This document shows positions 29,154 to 37,373 of a stretch of DNA of 64,000 nucleotides, piece by piece. Under the pieces are notes generated by a model, which did no database searches, was not told the DNA's origin, and was given only the letters and a program-made list of their open reading frames with translations. The position numbers and the translations under genes were made by a program. The stretch is taken from NCBI RefSeq assembly GCF_000152265.2, contig NC_021592.1, positions 124,001-188,000 of the forward strand, given 5' to 3'. Positions within the stretch are counted from its first letter, which is position 1, and every line of letters starts with the position of its first letter. This DNA comes from Ferroplasma acidarmanus Fer1 (lineage in GTDB: Archaea > Thermoplasmatota > Thermoplasmata > Thermoplasmatales > Thermoplasmataceae).

Positions 29154-30371
29154 ATGGCTGATAAAAGTATTGATAAACAGGTTGACAAATATTATAACGA
29201 AGCAATGAAACTTTTTAATGATGAAATATATGATAAAGCAATCCTTCCGTTAACCAGGGCCATTAAATTAGATAATGGCAATCCAGAGTATTATGAAAAG
29301 CGGTCGTGGTGTTATATATATACAGACGAGAGCAAGAAGGCAATAGAAGACATAGATAAGGCCTTATCCATAGTTAAAAAGCCGGAGTATTATATTGCAA
29401 AGGCATACGCATTGATAAATGATAACAATAACAGTGAGGCATACACGGCACTTGATACAGCAATAAATATGGCTCCAGGGAATCCCGATTACCATTCTAT
29501 TAAAGGAGATCTGCTTCTTGACGACAAAAAATATGGCCCTGCTCTAGAACAGTATAATACAGCAATAAAAATACTTCCAGGTGTATACCAGTTCCATTAT
29601 GGAAAAGCCATGGCTTATTCGTATATGGAAAAATTTCCTGAAGCGCTTGAAGAATATAACAGAGTTATAGAAATTGAGCCAAATTTTGGGGAAGCTTATT
29701 ACAACAGATCAATAATTTATCTGGATCAGGATAAGTTTGAAGATGCCATCCGGGATGCTGAGAGGGCAATGGATCTTGAATCAGACGTTCCGGATAATTT
29801 CGATTTAATGGGAAACATTTTAGCAGCAATGGAAAAATACGAAGAGGCCTTAAAATATTATGGTGAAGCAATAGAACTTGACAGTAGATTTGCTGCGGCC
29901 TATTATGATATGGGAATTATGTACGACAATATGAAAAACTATAGTAACGCCATTGAAAATTATGATAAGGCAATTAAACTGGTTGATAATTACTATGAAG
30001 GAACAAAATCGCCTTCAAATGCAGCTATTCCAGCATTTCTTAAAAAAGCAAATGACTTATATTTGCTTAATAAAGCAGATGACGCCATTGCCACCTATGA
30101 ACAGGCATTTAAGAGAGAACCAGGAAGTGTAATAATTCCGGTAAAAATGGGACATATACTATTTGAACTGGCAAGGTACAGTGATGTGGTATCACTTCTA
30201 TCACCAATCTTTTCATATGGCCTGAAAACTATTAAAAAAATGTGCGCAGAAGATGAATGCGAGGATAACCACCTTATATCCGGATTAAATGACCTTATCA
30301 ATAGTTGCAATGCCACCGGTAAAACACAGAATGTCAAGTTATATAAAAAATTACTAGATGACATGCAATGA
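29154..30371 (+). CDS. Tetratricopeptide repeat protein
   Basis: 405 residues built of about ten TPR units of 34 residues, for example YYNEAMKLFNDEIYDKAI, YGKAMAYSYMEKFPEAL and YYDMGIMYDNMKNYSNAI, each with the expected small-residue and aromatic pattern. There is no signal peptide, membrane segment or enzymatic domain, so it is a cytoplasmic scaffold for protein contacts. C-terminal residues after about 340 are less repetitive. CTTTATTATATAAC at about 29121-29134 is a good TATA box for this ATG. No partner is evident: transporter genes precede it and an insertion sequence follows. Confidence 0.85.
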   Translation: MADKSIDKQVDKYYNEAMKLFNDEIYDKAILPLTRAIKLDNGNPEYYEKRSWCYIYTDESKKAIEDIDKALSIVKKPEYYIAKAYALINDNNNSEAYTALDTAINMAPGNPDYHSIKGDLLLDDKKYGPALEQYNTAIKILPGVYQFHYGKAMAYSYMEKFPEALEEYNRVIEIEPNFGEAYYNRSIIYLDQDKFEDAIRDAERAMDLESDVPDNFDLMGNILAAMEKYEEALKYYGEAIELDSRFAAAYYDMGIMYDNMKNYSNAIENYDKAIKLVDNYYEGTKSPSNAAIPAFLKKANDLYLLNKADDAIATYEQAFKREPGSVIIPVKMGHILFELARYSDVVSLLSPIFSYGLKTIKKMCAEDECEDNHLISGLNDLINSCNATGKTQNVKLYKKLLDDMQ

Positions 30372-30407
30372 AGCAATGCACACGAATAAATTATTGACTC
30401 AAGTTAA

Positions 30408-30587
30408 ATGATAAATCTATCTATTCCTATTATATATTATAGTAACAATAAAAGCATACAGGTCATTCCATTGATAAAATGGCCATCTCGGAACCAGAGG
30501 GAACTGGATAGATGGTGTAGCGCTATCCTCCCGGAGTTTGAGTATTATAAGAATGGTGGCTTCCAGAGGTATATTTTATATAGTTAA
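30408..30587 (+). other. Possible 59-codon gene or gene fragment
   Basis: ATG at 30408 opens 59 codons ending in TAA at 30585. The second half (KWPSRNQRELDRWCSAILPE and then FEYYKNGGFQRYI) has normal protein composition, while the first 20 residues look random. It may be the 3' remnant of a gene whose front was lost. No family was recognised and no clear ribosome site or TATA box decides for a true gene. Confidence 0.25.
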
Positions 30588-30927
30588 GGAAAAAGTAACC
30601 TTACTATGAATTATAATTATTCATTGCGTTTAACACGAGCTATTCTGATAAATTATTAAAATCAGATTTCTAAAACTTGTGTTTTTATTATTTCCTAACA
30701 AGAATATTACTTTTTATATCACTATTGTGTTTGGCATAGCACCATACCTTATACGTTTGGAATTTTTATAGTTTGCCGGTTTTGGATGCTATATTCGTAA
30801 ATATGCTTAAATTTTTCATCATCAGATAAATTTAATGTACAATGGAATTTTTATATAAGACAATACATAATATTTAACGATAAGAAATGAATTCAATACT
30901 AATATTTTTTTACTATTAAAGTTTTTA
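30588..30927. other. Intergenic region left of the insertion sequence
   Basis: About 340 AT-rich bases. Nothing recognisable except that its last bases run into the 9-bp target duplication of the insertion sequence. Before insertion this stretch was joined to the 116 bases upstream of the PEP carboxykinase gene, so part of it may once have been upstream regulatory DNA. Confidence 0.3.
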
Positions 30928-30936
30928 GGAGAATGG
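30928..30936. repeat. Target-site duplication, left copy
   Basis: GGAGAATGG directly abutting the left inverted repeat; the identical 9 bases follow the right inverted repeat at 32207-32215. Exact duplication indicates a transposition event whose ends have not decayed. Confidence 0.85.
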
Positions 30937-30953
30937 GGGTGTGGGACACTATT
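30937..30953. repeat. Left terminal inverted repeat
   Basis: GGGTGTGGGACACTATT, perfect inverse of 32190-32206. Confidence 0.92.
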
Positions 30954-31113
30954 ATTCGTCCCTGGTTATTACAATGTAAACCCTTTTGCCGAGAAATTCC
31001 TTAGGGCAATCCACCTTTGCACCCGATCCGAACTTTGTTACTTTCCTCTCTATGAATCCATATATTCCTTTTATAGAGACCTCTGTTGTCTCATGTATTT
31101 CCACTTTTCCCAT
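30952..31113 (-). CDS. DUF2080-type transposon-encoded protein, AbrB-like
   Basis: A 53-residue protein, ATG at 31113, TAA at 30952-30954 overlapping the edge of the left inverted repeat. Its core, KVTKFGSGAKVDCPKEFLG followed by KRVYIVI, matches the transposon-encoded DUF2080 family and looks like an AbrB/SpoVT swapped-hairpin DNA-binding domain (K-V-T-x-F-G-x-x-A-x-V-x-x-P-K). I infer a small DNA-binding regulator of the element, possibly binding the 16-bp palindrome that lies four bases upstream of its start. Its length is normal for this family, and it is easily missed by gene finders because of its size. It is divergent from the transposase. Confidence 0.8.
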   Translation of the reverse strand: MGKVEIHETTEVSIKGIYGFIERKVTKFGSGAKVDCPKEFLGKRVYIVITRDE

Positions 31114-31116
31114 AGT

Positions 31117-31142
31117 AATGTATATATACATTGTATATATAT
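31117..31142. promoter_or_regulatory. Overlapping divergent promoters with 16-bp palindrome
   Basis: AATGTATATATACATT at 31117-31132 is a perfect palindrome. TATATATA at 31121-31128 is centred 25 bp before the transposase ATG (31149), and GTATATATAT at 31133-31142 is centred 25 bp before the DUF2080 ATG (31113) on the other strand. The two TATA boxes therefore overlap or adjoin the palindrome, which could be the operator through which the small protein controls both genes. Confidence 0.55.
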
Positions 31143-31148
31143 CTATCT

Positions 31149-32189
31149 ATGGGTCTTGTCAGGAGTGAGGACATACAGTATAAACTTGAGGAGATAAACA
31201 ATATACTGGGGAAGAAGTATGTACAGGAACATCCGGAAAAGGGGAGAAACTGGAGAACATACGAATCCGAGTTTTCACGGAGAATTAAAACTGCAATGAA
31301 GGAACTTGATCCCCTTATTGAAAAAGCCGTATCCATTATGCATATTGCTAAAAGGCCAGGGCATCCACATTCATTATTACTTGCCCAGAGGGTGAAATTA
31401 ATACTTATAAAACAGCTTGTTGGCGAATCAAACAGGATGTTTGTTAATATGCTCGATATATTTTCTATGCTTTCAGGCATAGATGTATCATATAAAACAA
31501 TAGAAAGGCTATATTCAGACAATGAAGTTGTAATGGCCATATTCAATCTCCATGTATTGTTACTGAAGAATAAGAATATTGCAAATTCAGATGCAACAGG
31601 CGATGGCACGGGCTATTCATTAACAGTAAAGAAGAACTACGAATCCTATGCACAGAGGTTGAAAGACCTTGCAAAGGAGAATAAAGAAATTGGAAAGGAA
31701 GAACATAAGGATAAAAAATCAAAAGGGCATAGAAAAAGATTGTTTGCATATTCCTTTTCCATTATGGATTTAAGGACAAGGATGTATATAGCCTCCGGAA
31801 CAAGCATGAAATCTGAAAGAAATGCATATGACAATGCAATGAGGATTGTCAACAAAATAGGTATTAATATAGATTCTATAAGGCTTGACAGGTATTATTC
31901 ATCACCTTCATATGTAGATAAATTAGGGGATACAAAGGTATACATTATACCTAAGAAGAATTCTACATTGCACGGTTCACATAAATGGAAATCTATAATA
32001 AGGGAATTTCTCAATGACACTATGAATTACCTTGAAAAGTACCATAAAAGAAGCAATTCAGAATCAGGATTTGCAGCAGACAAGAAGATGCTGGGATGGA
32101 ATATGGCACAGAGAAGGGATGACAGGATAGGCAATGCACTGTTATGCACCAATGTCTGGCACAATTTATTCAATATGGGGAGGTATTAG
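31149..32189 (+). CDS. DDE-type transposase of the 1270-bp insertion sequence
   Basis: 346 residues from ATG at 31149; a TTG further upstream in frame (31131) would fall within the promoter palindrome and is rejected. The catalytic triad can be proposed as Asp in NSDATGDGTGYS, Asp in SIRLDRYYSSP and Glu in RSNSESGFAADKK, spaced as in DDE transposases, with the typical C-terminal ALLCTNVWHNL helix. It should cut and rejoin the 17-bp ends. The stop codon directly abuts the right inverted repeat. The frame is complete. Confidence 0.88.
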   Translation: MGLVRSEDIQYKLEEINNILGKKYVQEHPEKGRNWRTYESEFSRRIKTAMKELDPLIEKAVSIMHIAKRPGHPHSLLLAQRVKLILIKQLVGESNRMFVNMLDIFSMLSGIDVSYKTIERLYSDNEVVMAIFNLHVLLLKNKNIANSDATGDGTGYSLTVKKNYESYAQRLKDLAKENKEIGKEEHKDKKSKGHRKRLFAYSFSIMDLRTRMYIASGTSMKSERNAYDNAMRIVNKIGINIDSIRLDRYYSSPSYVDKLGDTKVYIIPKKNSTLHGSHKWKSIIREFLNDTMNYLEKYHKRSNSESGFAADKKMLGWNMAQRRDDRIGNALLCTNVWHNLFNMGRY

Positions 32190-32206
32190 AATAGTGTCCC
32201 ACACCC
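32190..32206. repeat. Right terminal inverted repeat
   Basis: AATAGTGTCCCACACCC, perfect inverse of the left end. Confidence 0.92.
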
Positions 32207-32215
32207 GGAGAATGG
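32207..32215. repeat. Target-site duplication, right copy
   Basis: GGAGAATGG, identical to 30928-30936. Confidence 0.85.
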
Positions 32216-32293
32216 AAAGGCCGGTTATTAGAATTTTTAGTGTTTTATAAATAATTCAATATATTATTTATTAATTTTTAAAATTATAGCAGG

Positions 32294-32302
32294 TTTATAT
32301 AA
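32294..32302 (+). promoter_or_regulatory. TATA box of PEP carboxykinase gene
   Basis: TTTATATAA centred 25 bp before the ATG at 32323. The insertion sequence ends 87 bp upstream of it, so the core promoter is intact but more distant control sites would have been displaced. Confidence 0.5.
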
Positions 32303-32322
32303 CAGGATTCACATCAAACTAT

Positions 32323-34119
32323 ATGGGTGATATAGAAAATATATCAAAAAATCCGGAAAATCAGCTAAAAATGTTATTATTCCATAGAAATCCAGAATTG
32401 AATGGAAGACTGGAAACATTTGTGAGAATGCTTGAACCAGCGAATATTGTTGTTATTACTGACCCAGATTTTTATGAAAAAAAACTGGTAGGGGAAATGG
32501 CAACAGACCATGAACTTATAGAATTGAATAGGAAATATTACAGTAATTCTTACCTGTACAGGAGCAATCCAGATGATGTTGCAAGGACTGAGAAGGATAC
32601 ATACATATCCAGTTTAGATGAGAAGAATGCTGGTGCAACAAATAACTGGATGGAACCAGAACACTTAAAATCCCGCATTTTCAATTTAATTAAAGGTTCA
32701 ATGAAGAATAAAACCATGTATATCGTACCATTTATTCTGGGCCCCGCAGGTTCGAAATACAGTGAAGCGGGCATACAGATTACAGATAATCCATATGTTG
32801 TAATTAACTTAATAAAAATATCGCTTGTTGGAAAAGAAGCCATAAACCGTATTGAAAATACAGGCAAATATGTGGTAGCAATCCATGTAACCGGTACCCT
32901 GGATAAAAATAACAGATACATTGCACATTTCACAGATGAAGACCTGATAATTAGTGTAAATACCGCATATGGCGGAAATGCCCTCCTGACCAAAAAAGGC
33001 TACGCGCTGAGAATAGCAAGTGTACACGCAAGGGACAACTCAAGGATGGCAGAACATATGATGGCACTTGAAGTTACATCACCCAGCGGGAGAAAATACG
33101 GCATCTCAGGAGCTTTTCCAAGCGCCAGTGGCAAAACGAACCTATCTATGATACGGACTCCTACTGATATGGCTGGCTGGGATGCGCAACTATTGAGTGA
33201 TGATATTATATGGATGCATATCAATAATGACTCGCTATACGCAATTAACCCTGAATATGGATTTTTCGGTGTTGCACCTGGCACCAATGCAACAACAAAT
33301 CCCAATGCAATGAAAGCATTCAATAGGGATACAATTTTTACAAACACTGCACTAACAACGGATGGCAAACCCTGGTGGTATTCACTTGACCCTTCTGTAA
33401 GTGAGGTATATGACTGGCATGGCAATTTAACTACGGATTTAAAGAATGCGGCCCATCCAAACTCACGTTTTACTACACCAATAAAGAATTACCCGTATCT
33501 TTCTAGTAAATTCTATGATAATGAAGGCTTGAAAATTGACGCTATGTTATTCGGAGGCAGGCGCAGTGATCTCATACCGCTTGTGAGGCAGGCAAAGAGC
33601 TGGGCGCAGGGCGTGCTTTTCGGCGCAATGATAAGAGCTGAAACAACGGCTGCTACAACTGGAAAAGTTGGAATATTGAGAAACGACCCTATGGCCATGA
33701 TTCCGTTCTGCGGGTATAACATAGGCGATTACTTCCAGCACTGGCTTGATATGGGAAAACTAGTACAGCACAGGCCTGAGATTTTTTATGTGAACTGGTT
33801 CAGAAAAGATTCAGATGGAAATTTCATCTGGCCTGGCTTCAGTGAGAATTTCAGGGTTATTGAATGGATTGCCAGCAGGCTGGATGCAAAAGCAAATGCC
33901 ATTGAAACCCCTGTTGGATTAATTCCCGACATAGCTAATTTCGCCTCTGGAAATTTAGGCAAAAACAAATTAGAGCAGCTCTTTGAGATAGATTATCCGG
34001 GATGGTTAAAGGAACTTAACGAAATAGAACCATTTTTCAAAAAGATAGGCGATAGTTTCCCCGAAGAACTGTGGAGAGAATTTCATAACATGAAAGATGG
34101 AGTGGAAAAACAAATTTAA
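32323..34119 (+). CDS. pckG: Phosphoenolpyruvate carboxykinase, GTP-dependent
   Basis: 598 residues, standard for the GTP class. Motifs include YIVPFILGPAGSKYSEAGIQITD, the kinase-1a loop GAFPSASGKTN at about 262-272, LSDDIIWM, EYGFFGVAPGTN, LFGGRRSD and the GYNIGDYFQHWL region, plus WPGFSENFRVIEWI. It interconverts oxaloacetate and PEP, the entry to gluconeogenesis, and opposes the PEP carboxylase in this window. In most GTP enzymes the loop reads FPSACGKTN with a reactive cysteine; here that residue is Ser, which should leave activity but alter thiol sensitivity. Leaderless promoter; an insertion sequence lies just upstream. Confidence 0.95.
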   Translation: MGDIENISKNPENQLKMLLFHRNPELNGRLETFVRMLEPANIVVITDPDFYEKKLVGEMATDHELIELNRKYYSNSYLYRSNPDDVARTEKDTYISSLDEKNAGATNNWMEPEHLKSRIFNLIKGSMKNKTMYIVPFILGPAGSKYSEAGIQITDNPYVVINLIKISLVGKEAINRIENTGKYVVAIHVTGTLDKNNRYIAHFTDEDLIISVNTAYGGNALLTKKGYALRIASVHARDNSRMAEHMMALEVTSPSGRKYGISGAFPSASGKTNLSMIRTPTDMAGWDAQLLSDDIIWMHINNDSLYAINPEYGFFGVAPGTNATTNPNAMKAFNRDTIFTNTALTTDGKPWWYSLDPSVSEVYDWHGNLTTDLKNAAHPNSRFTTPIKNYPYLSSKFYDNEGLKIDAMLFGGRRSDLIPLVRQAKSWAQGVLFGAMIRAETTAATTGKVGILRNDPMAMIPFCGYNIGDYFQHWLDMGKLVQHRPEIFYVNWFRKDSDGNFIWPGFSENFRVIEWIASRLDAKANAIETPVGLIPDIANFASGNLGKNKLEQLFEIDYPGWLKELNEIEPFFKKIGDSFPEELWREFHNMKDGVEKQI

Positions 34120-34267
34120 ATTATAATATTTGCAATTAATTTTAACATTATATTTTATTGGTAACCAGATCATAAATGCTTACAGAATTGAATAAAACAG
34201 TGATAAAGCAATTACTTTAATGGAAATCCAATAACCAAGTTTTAATATTAATTTGAATTATAAAACA

Positions 34268-36031
34268 ATGGAAGGGCATAGAATAGAAGATCTTCTGAGA
34301 TTAAAAAATATTGAAAATGTTATAATCGACAGTACGGGAAAACGTATTGCCGCACTGGCGGGAAGCACGTACAGAGACTATAAGAAAAAGGAGTTTAATA
34401 AGTATATTTACATTCTCAAGGAAGACCTTTCAACAGAGAGGGTGATTCAGGGAACTGGAATAAAATGTATTGATATCTCAGATACAGGCCGGCTACTGTA
34501 TGCTGATGGGCATGGAATACATATAACAGGGAATGGCTTTTCAGACCTTAACATAAAATTTGACGGTGGAATACAGCAGGCAAAGTGGATGGGGGATAAA
34601 ATACTTTTCACAGCCACAGTAAAAAAACACAGCAGCCCTGAAGATGCCTACTTTTTTGAAGAAAATGATCCGTTGAATGAAATGTATTTGCTGGACCTTT
34701 CACATGGAATTAAAAAAATAACCGGAAATATACACATATGGGAATTCGATAATGATGGTGAAAATATATACGCTGTTACATCCAGCAAACCTATGGAGAG
34801 TTGCTGGTACAATTCATCTGTTTCGAAAATATACCTGGATGGAAAGGTAGAAAAGGTTTATGACCCGGATTTCAGGGAACTTGGAAAAATTACAGTCAAT
34901 GGAAACAGGGCAGCTTTCCTTGAATCAATAATGAGCGACAGGGGTGTCATATCCGGAGATATAATCCTTTTGGAAAATGGACATGCTAAGAATATTACAA
35001 TGGGCTCAGAAACAACATATTCACACATTGAATTTCACAAGAATTCTATGTATGCACTGGAAAACCACATGGGCACATTTACAATAAGAAATATGGAATC
35101 CGGAAAAGCTATATGGAAGGGGAGCGGAATTGTATATCCTGTATTTTCACCTGCATTTTCAACCAATGGGAATATATTTGTATTTCCGTATTCCAATGAA
35201 AAGGAAATAGCAGAAATCGTGCGTGTAGAATCTGGAAAGGTTAGCAGATCTGGAATAAATAGTGAGCTGCAGAACCTTAAGGCGTATCCATCAGAACTCG
35301 TAGAATGGAAATCCTCAGATGGCAAGGATATCTACGGCTTCTTCAGATCGGAAGGCTCCGAAAAACCTGTAATTGTATACATACATGGAGGGCCTACATC
35401 CTTTTCCTATCCTGCATTCATAGACAGGACAACAATGTATCTCGGTGCCGGATTTTCAGTGTTCCTCCCTAATTACAGGGGAAGCATAGGAATGGGCAGG
35501 CAATACGCTGAATCAAATCGGGGAGATATGGGCGGCATGGATTTTGAAGATGTTATTACTGGAATAAATTATCTTAAGAAACAGGGAAAAATAAAGACCG
35601 ATAGAATATATATAACAGGTGGTTCATATGGCGGGTATATTTCCGCTCTGGCGATAATGAAATCAGATATATTCAAAGCTTCTGTTTCGCTCTACGGAAT
35701 TTCTGACTGGATTAGTTTCCACGGTGTATCCAATCTCTATAACTGGGATCAGGTACATATGAATGATGACCCCTATAATTTCAAAAAATACGATGGATTT
35801 TCCGCAATAAGAATGGATCATGATGTAAAAACTCCTGTATTGCTGATGCACGGGGTGGAAGATCCATATGTTCCCATAGGGCAGTATTATGAGTTTTACA
35901 GATTTTTGAAGGAACATGGCAAATCTGTAAGATTATTAGTTTACCCCAGGGAAGGGCATGGATTTACAGAGAAGGATCATATGATTACGCAGTATAAAGA
36001 AACAATAGATTTCTTTAACCGCTATAAATGA
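34268..36031 (+). CDS. S9 family prolyl oligopeptidase / acylaminoacyl-peptidase
   Basis: 587 residues from the ATG at 34268; a TATA-like TTTTAATATTAATT centred 25 bp before it favours this start over a TTG five codons earlier. The first 330 residues are beta-propeller-like. The C-terminal 250 form the alpha/beta hydrolase: VIVYIHGGPTSFSYP (oxyanion hole), GGSYGGY (Ser nucleophile near 453), MHGVEDPYVPIGQ (Asp) and PREGHGF (His). It should trim short peptides or N-acylated residues in the cytoplasm; no signal peptide is seen. In peptide-using acidophiles this complements other peptidases such as the M13 enzyme encoded 1.3 kb on. Confidence 0.92.
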   Translation: MEGHRIEDLLRLKNIENVIIDSTGKRIAALAGSTYRDYKKKEFNKYIYILKEDLSTERVIQGTGIKCIDISDTGRLLYADGHGIHITGNGFSDLNIKFDGGIQQAKWMGDKILFTATVKKHSSPEDAYFFEENDPLNEMYLLDLSHGIKKITGNIHIWEFDNDGENIYAVTSSKPMESCWYNSSVSKIYLDGKVEKVYDPDFRELGKITVNGNRAAFLESIMSDRGVISGDIILLENGHAKNITMGSETTYSHIEFHKNSMYALENHMGTFTIRNMESGKAIWKGSGIVYPVFSPAFSTNGNIFVFPYSNEKEIAEIVRVESGKVSRSGINSELQNLKAYPSELVEWKSSDGKDIYGFFRSEGSEKPVIVYIHGGPTSFSYPAFIDRTTMYLGAGFSVFLPNYRGSIGMGRQYAESNRGDMGGMDFEDVITGINYLKKQGKIKTDRIYITGGSYGGYISALAIMKSDIFKASVSLYGISDWISFHGVSNLYNWDQVHMNDDPYNFKKYDGFSAIRMDHDVKTPVLLMHGVEDPYVPIGQYYEFYRFLKEHGKSVRLLVYPREGHGFTEKDHMITQYKETIDFFNRYK

Positions 36032-36157
36032 AAAATACTGGATGTTAGTTGATATGAATAGCATTCATAGTCACTGGCTCCCATTAACTATTGTATTTGA
36101 CATAGGGTTTATATTTTAAATTGATTTCAATTATATTAAAATAAAAGAGATGAAACT

Positions 36158-36667
36158 ATGGAAGAACGATCAATGGATGAAATAATGGAGAAAATTAGCC
36201 CGCTTGTTACCGGCAACAATGTTTTAGATATTGGTACCGGGTTTGGGATTGTAATTAAGGCATTGATAAATAATAAAGATCTAAAAATTACAAGTATAGA
36301 CCCGGAAACATGGAGGTTTGATGAGTTAAAAAACACATTTTTAACCGAAATTTATGAAAATAGATTAAAATTGATGAATGCATATGCAGAGAATCTACCG
36401 TTCAGGGATAATGAATTTACAACAACAATATCACTTTTCTCTGCTCATCACTTTAAAGATATAATTAAGGCACTGGATGAAATAAATAGAGTTACATCGG
36501 GGACCATTATCATAGCTGATTGGGGTCCTGAATCGGCCGGAAAAACAAATCCCCATAGCCCGGAACAACTTGAAATTCCAATGAGCAAGGTAAAGAGTCA
36601 TGGAATAAAAAACAATTATGCAGTTAAAGATGGCAGCATGTGGTATATGATTTATAAAAAAAATTAA
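36158..36667 (+). CDS. SAM-dependent methyltransferase, class I
   Basis: 169 residues. VLDIGTGFGIVIKAL near residue 27 is motif I, TSIDPE the acidic end of strand 2, and AENLPFRDNEFTTTISLFSAHHFKD matches the type 11 (UbiE-like) methyltransferase pattern. About 60 residues shorter than UbiE, so a small-molecule methyltransferase of unknown substrate. It is transcribed alone between the S9 peptidase and a convergent hypothetical gene. Confidence 0.8.
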   Translation: MEERSMDEIMEKISPLVTGNNVLDIGTGFGIVIKALINNKDLKITSIDPETWRFDELKNTFLTEIYENRLKLMNAYAENLPFRDNEFTTTISLFSAHHFKDIIKALDEINRVTSGTIIIADWGPESAGKTNPHSPEQLEIPMSKVKSHGIKNNYAVKDGSMWYMIYKKN

Positions 36668-36724
36668 TCTGGAATAATACAGGACAACAGGGCATTAAGA
36701 GAACGATGATAGTTTATCCGTAAT

Positions 36725-37186
36725 TTAATTTTCTATTTGAAAATCACAATCTTTCTCCAGTACAGTCTCATATTGTTTATCAGATATTATAATTATATCG
36801 ACCTCATTTATTGTTAGATTAAATACAAGTGTTGAACTCTTAACATTGTTGAATTGCCTGTTAATTAATTCATCCGCAGCTACAGCATTTTTTGCCTTTC
36901 TTTCAAGTTTAACATCCTCATATTTCATAAATTCGAAAAAAACATCAGCCGAGTTATTTGTATGAATATGCTGAACAAATTTTATCTGCACATCTGGCTT
37001 GAAATCAAAGTCAATGTATAATTTATAGCCATAATAATTAATATTAATATCTTCATATGATTTGTATAATGAAAACTGGTATAGCTTTTTTATTATCTCT
37101 GAATAATCCAGAAGTTTTTCCTTAATTGAAGATAAATAGTTTGAGTTTTTCATTTTTATTTTTACATTTTCTAAAAGTTGATCCAT
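36725..37186 (-). CDS. Hypothetical protein
   Basis: 153 residues, acidic and basic residues mixed, no membrane segment and no motif I recognise. The first 45 residues are predicted helical (LLENVKIKMKNSNYLSSIKEKL), and the remainder alternates short strands. Protein-like composition and absence of competing frames support a real gene. A perfect 14-bp palindrome lies 9 bp upstream of the start. Convergent with the methyltransferase gene. Confidence 0.6.
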   Translation of the reverse strand: MDQLLENVKIKMKNSNYLSSIKEKLLDYSEIIKKLYQFSLYKSYEDININYYGYKLYIDFDFKPDVQIKFVQHIHTNNSADVFFEFMKYEDVKLERKAKNAVAADELINRQFNNVKSSTLVFNLTINEVDIIIISDKQYETVLEKDCDFQIEN

Positions 37187-37194
37187 AGTAATCT

Positions 37195-37208
37195 AATATT
37201 GCAATATT
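37195..37208. promoter_or_regulatory. 14-bp palindrome upstream of hypothetical gene
   Basis: AATATTGCAATATT is self-complementary and lies 9 to 22 bp before the ATG at 37186, where a transcription start or core promoter would fall. A regulator site is possible, but short AT palindromes arise easily by chance. Confidence 0.3.
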
Positions 37209-37373
37209 CAATATCATTTTTTTTCTAATACGTATTGAAATAAAATAAACTATTACAGTCCCGGTTATTTGCCATCCTGCATATAATATAAAGTTACAGG
37301 TTAATTTTACAGAAATTTCCTGCAAAGTATGAAATTTAATGTTTCCAGTAAATAATCTGCTTGCAGGGTAAAT

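Larger units (their letters stand above)
30937..32206 (+). mobile_element. 1270-bp insertion sequence with DUF2080 gene and DDE transposase
   Basis: Both ends carry a perfect 17-bp inverted repeat, GGGTGTGGGACACTATT (30937-30953 and, complemented, 32190-32206), and the element is flanked by a 9-bp direct repeat. Inside are a leftward 53-codon DUF2080-type gene and a rightward 346-codon transposase, divergent from a 35-bp promoter region. The combination resembles archaeal elements grouped near ISA1214/ISNCY in my memory; the exact family is unconfirmed. Both genes are uninterrupted, so it is probably still active. It sits between the TPR gene and PEP carboxykinase, damaging neither coding frame. 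Confidence 0.92.

Noticed and set aside
30480-30600. Possible tRNA-like fold near GGATAG...CTATCC
   Set aside because: No anticodon arm, no GTTCNANNC T-loop and no acceptor pairing; the inverted 6-mers look accidental.
31131-31148. TTG start giving a longer transposase
   Set aside because: It falls within the promoter palindrome; the ATG at 31149 is 25 bp from the TATA box.
31091-31609. 172-codon minus-strand frame across the transposase
   Set aside because: Shadow of the transposase gene; the real minus-strand gene in this element is the 53-codon frame at 30952-31113.
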